A stretch of 7,534 bases of DNA from Candidatus Muproteobacteria bacterium RIFCSPHIGHO2_01_FULL_65_16 (GTDB lineage Bacteria; Pseudomonadota; Gammaproteobacteria; Acidiferrobacterales; Sulfurifustaceae): positions 30,583-38,116 of the forward strand of contig MFSY01000014.1 in the NCBI GenBank assembly GCA_001785175.1. Reading direction: 5' to 3'. A model generated the notes under the pieces. It ran no database searches. It was not told the DNA's origin and was given only the letters and a program-made list of their open reading frames with translations. The translations under genes and the position numbers were made by a program. Below are positions 1 through 4,991 of the stretch, piece by piece (the first letter of the stretch is position 1; every line of letters begins with the position of its first letter).

Positions 1-387
1 GGTCAGCGTCTCGGCCTCGCGGATGCGGCGCGCGAGTTCCGGGTCGAAGCGGCCGGTGTCGCCGATGACGCGGAAGCGGACGTTGTTCTCATGCAGCTTG
101 CGCACCTCGCGGTCCAGGGCGCCGAGAAAGAGATCCATGAGCATCTTGATCTCCGATTCCGGGCGGCGCCAGTTCTCGCTGCTGAAGGCGAACAGGGTCA
201 GATAACCGACGCCCTTCTCGACGCAGGCTCCGACCAGGTCGCGCACGCGCTCGACGCCGCGGTGGTGGCCGGCGATGCGCGGCAGGCCGCGGCGGCGCGC
301 CCAACGGCCGTTGCCGTCCATGATCACGGCGACGTGCCGCGGGATCGCGGCGGGGGATGCGGGTTTTTTCATGCTGACGTCATCCAT
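1..387 (-). CDS. uppS: Undecaprenyl diphosphate synthase (cis-prenyltransferase), 3' end cut by the window
   Basis: This enzyme condenses eight isopentenyl diphosphates onto farnesyl diphosphate to give the C55 carrier lipid precursor for peptidoglycan and other wall polymers; it acts at the cytoplasmic face of the membrane. Seen: the catalytic P-loop block [13 protein letters not shown] near residues 18-30, whose Asp is the conserved catalytic residue, then [11 protein letters not shown] near residues 66-76, then [12 protein letters not shown], all diagnostic of the family. About 129 codons are present of a usual 240-255, so the C-terminal half lies off the left edge. The start is uncertain: ATG at 387 and ATG at 372 are both in frame, neither with a strong Shine-Dalgarno. 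The frr stop lies in this same frame upstream, which blocks any longer N-terminus. The gap to frr is 30 bp (45 with the later start), so it is very probably cotranscribed with frr. Confidence 0.96.
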   Translation of the reverse strand, partial: MDDVSMKKPASPAAIPRHVAVIMDGNGRWARRRGLPRIAGHHRGVERVRDLVGACVEKGVGYLTLFAFSSENWRRPESEIKMLMDLFLGALDREVRKLHENNVRFRVIGDTGRFDPELARRIREAETLT

Positions 388-417
388 GCGGGCGTGGTCC
401 GCGGCGCACGCGCGCCA

Positions 418-984
418 CTAAACCTGCATGATATCGTGTTCCTTGGCGGCCACGAGCTTGTCCACCTCGGCGATGTGGCGATCGGTGGCCTTCTGCACCG
501 CCTCCTCGGCGCGCTTGTCCTCGTCCTCGGTGATGAGTTTCTTTTTCAGCGCATCCTTGAGGTGCGAGTTGCTGTCGCGGCGGATGTTGCGGATCGCGAT
601 CTTGGCGTTCTCGCCCTCGGTGCGCACGTGCTTGCCCAGCTCCTTGCGCCGCTCCTCGGTCAGTTGCGGCAGTGGCACGCGGATGACCTGGCCGGCGGTG
701 ACCGGGTTGAGGCCGAGGTCGGATTCGCGGATGGCCTTCTCGATCGCCGGCACCATGGCCTTGTCCCACGGGGTCACCGTCAGGGTGCGCGGGTCACCGA
801 CGGAGATGTTCGCCACCTGGCTCAGCGGACTCTTGTTGCCGTAGTAGTCAACGCGCACGCCCTCGAGCAGCCCCGGATGCGCCCGGCCGGTGCGGATCTT
901 GCCCAGGTCGTTTTTCAGCGTCTCCACGGATTTGGCCATCCGCGCCTCCGCTTCTTTCTTGATGGTTTCGAGCGACTCGGCCAT
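418..984 (-). CDS. frr: Ribosome recycling factor
   Basis: RRF works with EF-G to split the post-termination ribosome after peptide release. The protein is 188 aa, close to the 185 aa of E. coli RRF. Visible family blocks are the N-terminal helix with [28 protein letters not shown], the arginine-rich [15 protein letters not shown], and a charged C-terminal helix ending EHDIMQV, which matches the usual two-domain fold (three-helix bundle plus beta domain). I chose ATG at 984 because GAGGGGG lies 9 nt upstream. The in-frame ATG at 993 abuts that Shine-Dalgarno with no spacer, and the frame remains open further back into pyrH, but neither gives a family-like N-terminus. Only 5 bp separate the start from the pyrH stop, so translation is likely coupled. 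Confidence 0.97.
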   Translation of the reverse strand: MAESLETIKKEAEARMAKSVETLKNDLGKIRTGRAHPGLLEGVRVDYYGNKSPLSQVANISVGDPRTLTVTPWDKAMVPAIEKAIRESDLGLNPVTAGQVIRVPLPQLTEERRKELGKHVRTEGENAKIAIRNIRRDSNSHLKDALKKKLITEDEDKRAEEAVQKATDRHIAEVDKLVAAKEHDIMQV

Positions 985-989
985 GGTGA

Positions 990-1721
990 TCATCCCCCTC
1001 GCACAAGCGTGCCTTCCTTCTCGCCCAGCACGGCCCGCAGCAGGCCGCCGGGCTTGTTGATGGAAAATACCCGCACCGGCAGGTTCTGGTCGCGACACAG
1101 GGCGATGGAGGCGGCGTCCATCACGCCCAGCCGTTTTTCCAGCACCTCGGTGTAACTGATTTCATCGTAGCGTTTCGCGTCGGCGTGCCGGGCGGGGTCG
1201 CGGTCATAGACGCCGTCCACCTTGGTCGCCTTGAACACGACATCCGCGCCGACCTCCAGGGCGCGCAGGCTGGCGGCCGTGTCCGTGGTAAAGAACGGAC
1301 TGCCGGTGCCGGCGGCGAAGATCACCACCCGCCCCTGTTCCAGATGGCGGATGGCGCGCCGCCGGATATAGGGCTCCACCACCTGATCAACGCGGAGCGC
1401 CGACTGCACGCGCACCGCCACGCCCACGCGCTCGAGCGCGTCCTGGAGCGCGAGCGCGTTGATCACCGTCGCCAGCATACCCATGTAATCGGCCGACGCC
1501 CGGTCCATGCCGGCGGCGGCGGGCGCCACGCCGCGGAAAATGTTGCCGCCGCCGATCACGACCGCGAGTTGCGCCCCGGCGGCGACGACGGATTTAAGTT
1601 CTTCCGCGATGCGTGCGAGCGCCTCGCGGTTGACACCGTAGGCGTCCTGGCCCATGAGCGCCTCGCCGGAGAGCTTGAGCAGCACCCGGCGATATGCGGC
1701 CCTCCCGGGCGTGGCCGTCAA
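990..1721 (-). CDS. pyrH: UMP kinase (uridylate kinase)
   Basis: UMP kinase phosphorylates UMP to UDP with ATP in pyrimidine nucleotide synthesis; the bacterial enzyme is a hexamer of the amino-acid-kinase fold, classically activated by GTP and inhibited by UTP. The protein is 243 aa (E. coli 241). Seen in order: LLKLSGEAL (about 14-22), the phosphate-binding [10 protein letters not shown] (55-64), [14 protein letters not shown] (137-150), [13 protein letters not shown] (164-176) and GEKEGTL near the end. The start is TTG at 1721: the first in-frame ATG lies inside the conserved core, after KLSGEAL, so it would remove essential sequence. TTG overlaps the tsf stop by four bases (TTGA), with GGGGG 7 nt upstream. 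This points to translational coupling with tsf. The assignment is secure; only the start codon is inferred. Confidence 0.97.
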   Translation of the reverse strand: MTATPGRAAYRRVLLKLSGEALMGQDAYGVNREALARIAEELKSVVAAGAQLAVVIGGGNIFRGVAPAAAGMDRASADYMGMLATVINALALQDALERVGVAVRVQSALRVDQVVEPYIRRRAIRHLEQGRVVIFAAGTGSPFFTTDTAASLRALEVGADVVFKATKVDGVYDRDPARHADAKRYDEISYTEVLEKRLGVMDAASIALCRDQNLPVRVFSINKPGGLLRAVLGEKEGTLVRGG

Positions 1722-2611
1722 GCCTCGGCCCCCTTTACCTGCGCCATCACTTCGGCGGCGAAATCGCCGGCGCGCTTCTCCAGCCCCTCGCCGACCTCAT
1801 AGCGGCAGAAACGCACGACCTTGGCCGCCTTCGATTTGAGCAGCTTCTCCACGCTGGTGTCCGGGTCCTTGACGAAGGGCTGGCCGAGGAGCGTGATTTC
1901 ATTTAAATATTTATTCACCCGCCCCAGCACCATCTTCTCGATGATCTCAGCGGGCTTGCCGGAGGCGCGCGCCTGCTCGGCGAAGATCTCTTTTTCCTTG
2001 GCGACGGCCGCCGCGGGAACATCGTTCTTGTCCACGTATTCCGGACGGCTGGCGGCGATGTGCATGGCCAGGTCCCGGGCGAGGGCCTCGTCGCCGCCCT
2101 GGACCTCCACCAGCACGCCGATCTTGCGCCCGTGCACGTAGCTGCCGATGCGCCCTTGGCCCGGGGCATAGCGCACAAAGCGGCGCACATTGATGTTCTC
2201 ACCGAGCTTCATCACCAGGTCTTCGCGCGCCTGGGCCACGGTCGCGGCCGCGCCGGCGCGCAGCGGGAGCTGCGTGAGCGCGCCCACGTCGGGCGGGTTG
2301 TTTTTGGCGACGCACGCGGCGGCGGCGTTGGCAAAGCCCATGAAGTCGTCACCCTTGGCGACGAAATCGGTCTCGCTGTTGACCTCGACCATGGCGGCGG
2401 TGCGGCCGTCGGCGCCGACATGGATGCCGATGGCGCCGTCGGCGGCGAGGCGCCCGGCCTTCTTCTCGACCTTGGCGCCGGCCTTCTTGCGCAGCAGCTC
2501 GGCGGCGGCGTCCAGATCGCCGTTGGTCTCGGCGAGCGCCGCCTTGCATTCCATCATGCCGAGCCCGGTGCGCTCCCGAAGCTCCTTGACCATTGTCGCG
2601 GAAATAATCAT
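1718..2611 (-). CDS. tsf: Elongation factor Ts
   Basis: EF-Ts is the nucleotide exchange factor that releases GDP from EF-Tu during elongation. The protein is 297 aa, slightly longer than the 283 aa of E. coli. The N-terminal UBA-like module reads [19 protein letters not shown] (about 8-26). The EF-Tu-contacting motif TDFVAK is at 81-86, with the Asp-Phe pair that inserts near the Mg site of EF-Tu. [11 protein letters not shown] (135-145) and [12 protein letters not shown] (158-169) follow, and the C-terminal module ends [20 protein letters not shown] (272-291). ATG at 2611 has GGGAG 7 nt upstream and gives the expected N-terminus; the internal Met at residue 7 would start too late. It sits 375 bp downstream of rpsB, beyond a terminator and repeats, so its expression probably depends on read-through or on a local promoter that I cannot identify firmly. 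Confidence 0.97.
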   Translation of the reverse strand: MIISATMVKELRERTGLGMMECKAALAETNGDLDAAAELLRKKAGAKVEKKAGRLAADGAIGIHVGADGRTAAMVEVNSETDFVAKGDDFMGFANAAAACVAKNNPPDVGALTQLPLRAGAAATVAQAREDLVMKLGENINVRRFVRYAPGQGRIGSYVHGRKIGVLVEVQGGDEALARDLAMHIAASRPEYVDKNDVPAAAVAKEKEIFAEQARASGKPAEIIEKMVLGRVNKYLNEITLLGQPFVKDPDTSVEKLLKSKAAKVVRFCRYEVGEGLEKRAGDFAAEVMAQVKGAEA

Positions 2612-2653
2612 CTACGTGCTCCCGTACAAAATTCCTGCGCCAGCTTCGACGGC

Positions 2654-2679
2654 AAAAACAAGGGGGCGATGCCCCCTTG
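2654..2679 (-). terminator. Intrinsic terminator between rpsB and tsf
   Basis: Read on the minus strand, CAAGGGGGC (2679-2671) and GCCCCCTTG (2667-2659) form a perfect 9-bp stem closed by a 3-nt ATC loop, followed at once by TTTTT (2658-2654). This is a textbook Rho-independent terminator in the direction of rpsB-to-tsf transcription. The plus strand has no T tract after the stem, so it is one-directional. It lies 42 bp before the tsf start codon. The inferred role is to end or attenuate rpsB transcripts so that tsf and downstream genes are made at a lower level than S2. How efficient it is cannot be judged from sequence alone. Confidence 0.85.
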
Positions 2680-2697
2680 CGCGGTTCGTGAGGCGTA

Positions 2698-2864
2698 TAG
2701 CAGGTTGCTGAAAAACTCGTTTTTCAGCAACCTGCGGTGCGGTCGAGGGACCGACCGCCATTTTTCAAACACCCAAGTGTTTGAAAAATGGAGCAAGGCA
2801 AAAATGACATTTTTGCCTTGCGTGGCTGAAAAAGTCCTGGATGGACTTTTTCAGCAACCTGCTA
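2698..2864. repeat. MITE/REP-like composite element: five chained hairpins with terminal inverted repeats
   Basis: The 167-bp block begins TAGCAGGTTGCTGAAAAA (2698-2715) and ends with its exact reverse complement (2847-2864). Inside, five hairpins follow almost end to end: A, 2700-2715 with 2720-2735 (16 bp, loop CTCG); B, 2739-2745 with 2752-2758 (7 bp); C, 2758-2772 with 2777-2791 (15 bp, loop CCAA); D, 2793-2805 with 2809-2821 (13 bp, loop GAC); E, 2825-2837 with 2843-2855 (13 bp, loop TGGAT). Both outer ends carry TA, which can be read as part of the inverted repeat or as a TA target duplication of the kind IS630/Tc1-type transposases leave. There is no transposase gene, so if mobile it is non-autonomous. 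It is visibly richer in A+T than the genes around it. Calling it a mobile element is inference; the inverted repeats are directly seen. Confidence 0.8.
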
Positions 2865-2880
2865 GAACTCAAAATACCTT

Positions 2881-2965
2881 AACCGCGGATGAACGCAGAT
2901 ATACCGGGAATTCATGCGATATATCCGCGTTTATCGCTTCATTAAATCTGCGTTCATCTGCGGTT
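2881..2965. repeat. Inverted-repeat element with 20-bp arms downstream of rpsB
   Basis: The left arm AACCGCGGATGAACGCAGAT (2881-2900) and the right arm ATCTGCGTTCATCTGCGGTT (2946-2965) are reverse complements at 19 of 20 positions. The 45-bp centre includes GATATA (2899-2904) and TATATC (2920-2925), which could extend pairing. Motifs close to CGCAGAT and CGCGGAT recur inside. From memory, sequence of the form ATCTGCGTTCATCTGCGG is a dispersed intergenic repeat in many unrelated bacterial genomes; I cannot search to confirm this. Transcribed with rpsB, it would fold into a long stem just after the S2 stop codon, where it could slow 3' exonucleases. No protein is encoded here. Confidence 0.75.
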
Positions 2966-2986
2966 CGGGTGTTTTTGAGATAGCTT

Positions 2987-3919
2987 CTAGGTGTCCGCGG
3001 CCTTCTTGCCGCGTCCGCCACCGGCCTTGGGCTTGCCGCGGCCGCCGCTCTTGGCCTTGGGCGCGGCGGCGGGCTTGTCCGCTTCGTTCACCGTCGCTTC
3101 GGTCGCTTCAATCTCCGTGGCGATCTCGGGGTCGGCCACGGTGAGCGGCTTGCGCCGGGCCGATACCTTGACCTTGGCCGCCTCTTCCTTCACCTCGACG
3201 AACTCCTCGTCTTCCGCGGGCGCCGCGAATTCCACGCGCTTGCGTCCCTCGAGCACGGCGTCCGCCGCCGCCTGGGCGTAGAGGTGGATGGCGCGGATCG
3301 CGTCGTCGTTGCCGGGGATGATGTAATCAACGCCGTCGGGGCGGCAGTTGGAGTCAACCACGCCCACGACCGGGACGTTCAGCTTGACCGCCTCGGCGAC
3401 GGCGATGTATTCGTGTCCGACGTCAATCACGAACAGGGCGTCGGGCAGGGCGTTCATCTCCTTGATGCCGCCGAGGCTGCGCTCGAGCTTCACGCGCTCG
3501 CGGTCGAGCGTGAGCAGCTCCTTCTTGGAGAGCTTCTGCGCGCTCGATTCGTCGGCGAGCGTGGACTCGATCATCTTCAACCGCTCGATGGATTTCTTGA
3601 CCGTGCGATAGTTGGTGAGCATGCCGCCGAGCCAACGATGGTTGACGTACGGCGCGCCGCAGCGGACGGCCTGCTCCCGGATGATGTCGGTGGCCTGACG
3701 CTTGGTGCCGACGAACAGGATCGTGCCCTTGTTCGCCGCGAGCTTTTCAAGGAAGGCCATCGCCTCGTTGAACAGCGGCAGGGTCTTTTCCAGGTTGATG
3801 ATGTGGATCTTGTTGCGCTCGCCGAAAATGAAGGAGCGCATCTTGGGATGCCAGAACCGGGTCTGGTGGCCGAAATGCACGCCGGCCTCCAGCATCTGGC
3901 GCATGGTGACAGTGCTCAT
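2987..3919 (-). CDS. rpsB: Small-subunit ribosomal protein S2 with long C-terminal tail
   Basis: S2 binds the back of the 30S subunit between head and body, late in assembly, and is needed to hold S1. Seen: [15 protein letters not shown] (6-20), the HIINLEKT block (39-46), [10 protein letters not shown] (67-76), [13 protein letters not shown] (92-104), [19 protein letters not shown] (149-167) and the C-terminal core motif [13 protein letters not shown] (199-211). Residues up to about 230 align with a standard S2 core. The protein is 310 aa against 241 in E. coli, the excess being a tail that is acidic first (about 235-247) and Lys/Gly/Arg-rich last (about 288-307). ATG at 3919 has GGAG 5 nt upstream and gives the usual [10 protein letters not shown] start. 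It is first in its operon; a promoter and a structured leader lie upstream, and repeats and a terminator follow. Confidence 0.98.
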   Translation of the reverse strand: MSTVTMRQMLEAGVHFGHQTRFWHPKMRSFIFGERNKIHIINLEKTLPLFNEAMAFLEKLAANKGTILFVGTKRQATDIIREQAVRCGAPYVNHRWLGGMLTNYRTVKKSIERLKMIESTLADESSAQKLSKKELLTLDRERVKLERSLGGIKEMNALPDALFVIDVGHEYIAVAEAVKLNVPVVGVVDSNCRPDGVDYIIPGNDDAIRAIHLYAQAAADAVLEGRKRVEFAAPAEDEEFVEVKEEAAKVKVSARRKPLTVADPEIATEIEATEATVNEADKPAAAPKAKSGGRGKPKAGGGRGKKAADT

Positions 3920-4030
3920 GTGTTCTCCGTCGGGTTATTCCGCCGCAGGCCCCATGCCCTGACCCCGTCCGAAAATTCCGGCGCGGGGCACCCGGGGCAC
4001 GTGACGGCCTGCGTGTGGGTTGTGAATTCG
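3920..4030 (-). promoter_or_regulatory. rpsB mRNA leader, probable S2 autoregulatory element
   Basis: About 110 nt lie between the inferred transcription start (near 4030) and the rpsB ATG. On the minus strand nested helices can form: CGCAGGCC (4013-4006) with GGCCTGCG (3951-3944), 8 bp; inside it GTGCCC (4000-3995) with GGGCAT (3959-3954), one wobble; then CCCCG (3988-3984) with CGGGG (3967-3963); then the apical hairpin CCGG (3981-3978) with TCGG (3972-3969), one wobble, over loop AATTT. Known: S2 represses rpsB-tsf in E. coli through the 5' leader, a region once catalogued as the t44 RNA. The position and nested fold here fit that role; conservation of the S2-binding core is inferred, not tested. 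Confidence 0.65.
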
Positions 4031-4036
4031 CGCGCG

Positions 4037-4065
4037 TTTATACCACAGGGGGGATTTTATGACAA
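4037..4065 (-). promoter_or_regulatory. rpsB promoter (sigma70-type, extended -10)
   Basis: On the minus strand, TTGTCA (4065-4060) and TATAAA (4042-4037) are separated by exactly 17 bp. TGG directly before the -10 gives an extended -10 element. The discriminator after the -10 is ACGCGCGCG, a G+C-rich stretch typical of stringently controlled ribosomal promoters. A/T-rich sequence upstream of the -35 (about 4066-4088) could act as an UP element. The predicted start is near 4030. In E. coli the rpsB promoter is reported to have a very similar extended -10 with a GC-rich discriminator. Confidence 0.85.
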
Positions 4066-4222
4066 TGTTTTCAATGGCTTTTACTTAAGCCCGCGCCGCC
4101 TAAGCCTTTTTAAAACCGCTCCGATAACTGACAATTCCGCCTGGAACAGAATTGGACCGCTGCTGGCCGCCCTGAAAGGGCGCGCCGACAGGAAAACGGT
4201 AAACGCTGATCGCAGAGGCTAC
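4066..4222 (+). other. Upstream region of map; no convincing map promoter seen
   Basis: These 157 bp, beyond the rpsB -35 box, must carry the map-glnD control signals. A/T-rich runs occur at about 4079-4088 and 4107-4114. I found no pair of -35 and -10 hexamers at a proper distance: CTGACA (4128-4133) and CAGAAT (4147-4152) are only 13 bp apart. A small 6-bp hairpin CGCCCT-GAA-AGGGCG lies at 4168-4182 in the presumed leader, without a T tract. The Shine-Dalgarno AGAGG (4214-4218) stands 4 nt before the map ATG. Confidence 0.5.
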
Positions 4223-4990
4223 ATGTCCATTATCGTCAAAACCCAGGAGGAGATCGCCAAGATGCGGGGCGCCGGCCGGCTCGCGGCCGAGGTGCTCGAA
4301 ATGATCCGGCCGCATGTGGTCCCCGGCGTCACCACCGGCGCGCTCGACCGGATCTGCCACGACTATATTGTCAACGTCCAGCACGCCGTCCCCGCGCCGC
4401 TCAATTACAAGGGCTTTCCCAAGTCCATCTGCACCTCGGTCAATCACCAGGTGTGTCACGGCGTCCCGGGCGAAAAAAAACTGAAAAAGGGCGACATCCT
4501 CAACATTGACGTCACCATCATCAAGGACGGCTGGCACGGCGACACGAGCAAGATGTATTTCGTCGGCGCGCCCTCGATCCAGGCCCGGCGCCTGGCGCAG
4601 GTCACGCACGAGTGCCTGCTGCGCGGCATCGCGGCCGTCCGCCCGGGCGCGCATCTCGGCGATATCGGCCACGCGATCCAGAGCCACGCCGAGGCCAACG
4701 GCTTCTCGGTGGTGCGCGAGTACTGCGGCCACGGCATCGGGCGCGAGTTTCACGAGGACCCGCAGGTGCTGCACTACGGCGAGCCCGGGGCCGGCATCGT
4801 GCTCGACCCCGGCATGACCTTCACCATCGAGCCCATGATCAACGCCGGCAAGAAAGAGGTGAAGCTCCTGCCGGACAACTGGACGGTGGTGACCCGCGAC
4901 CACAGCCTGTCGGCGCAGTGGGAGCACACGGTCGCGGTGACGGCCGGCGGCTGCGAGATCCTGACGTTGCTCCCGGGCGCCGAGCCCTGA
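4223..4990 (+). CDS. map: Methionine aminopeptidase, type I
   Basis: This cytosolic metalloprotease removes the initiator methionine from nascent proteins whose second residue is small. The protein is 255 aa (E. coli 264). All five metal ligands of the pita-bread fold are present: Asp96 (in NIDVT), Asp107 (in HGDTSKM), His170 (in CGHGIGREFHEDP), Glu203 (in FTIEPM) and Glu234 (in QWEHT); the active-site His79 is in VCHGVP. There is no N-terminal zinc-finger extension and no type II insert, so it is the ordinary housekeeping form. The frame is open far upstream, over the antisense of rpsB, but the family N-terminus begins at ATG 4223, with AGAGG 4 nt before it. It is divergent from rpsB, and glnD begins one base after its stop. 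Confidence 0.98.
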   Translation: MSIIVKTQEEIAKMRGAGRLAAEVLEMIRPHVVPGVTTGALDRICHDYIVNVQHAVPAPLNYKGFPKSICTSVNHQVCHGVPGEKKLKKGDILNIDVTIIKDGWHGDTSKMYFVGAPSIQARRLAQVTHECLLRGIAAVRPGAHLGDIGHAIQSHAEANGFSVVREYCGHGIGREFHEDPQVLHYGEPGAGIVLDPGMTFTIEPMINAGKKEVKLLPDNWTVVTRDHSLSAQWEHTVAVTAGGCEILTLLPGAEP

Positions 4991-4991
4991 C

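Noticed and set aside
985..1098. In-frame N-terminal extension of frr, and the ATG at 993
   Set aside because: The extension lies inside pyrH and is not RRF-like. ATG 993 directly abuts the GAGGGGG site, leaving no spacer, while 984 has 9 nt.
91..1155. Plus-strand open frame of 354 codons opposite uppS, frr and the end of pyrH
   Set aside because: It runs antisense to three recognisable genes, with no family motifs; it is a compositional shadow.
2608..2796. Small minus-strand frame across the hairpin element (LLKNEFFSNL-type peptide)
   Set aside because: The peptide is the translation of inverted repeats. Such short frames arise wherever this kind of repeat occurs and show no sign of selection as protein.
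4128..4152. CTGACA and CAGAAT as a map promoter
   Set aside because: The spacing is only 13 bp and the -10 match is poor; not credible as a sigma70 promoter.
4168..4182. Hairpin CGCCCT-GAA-AGGGCG before map as a terminator
   Set aside because: There is no T tract on either strand, so it is at most a small leader stem.
3284..4222. In-frame extension of map by 313 codons
   Set aside because: The extension is antisense to rpsB, and the MAP family N-terminus begins at ATG 4223, which has a Shine-Dalgarno.
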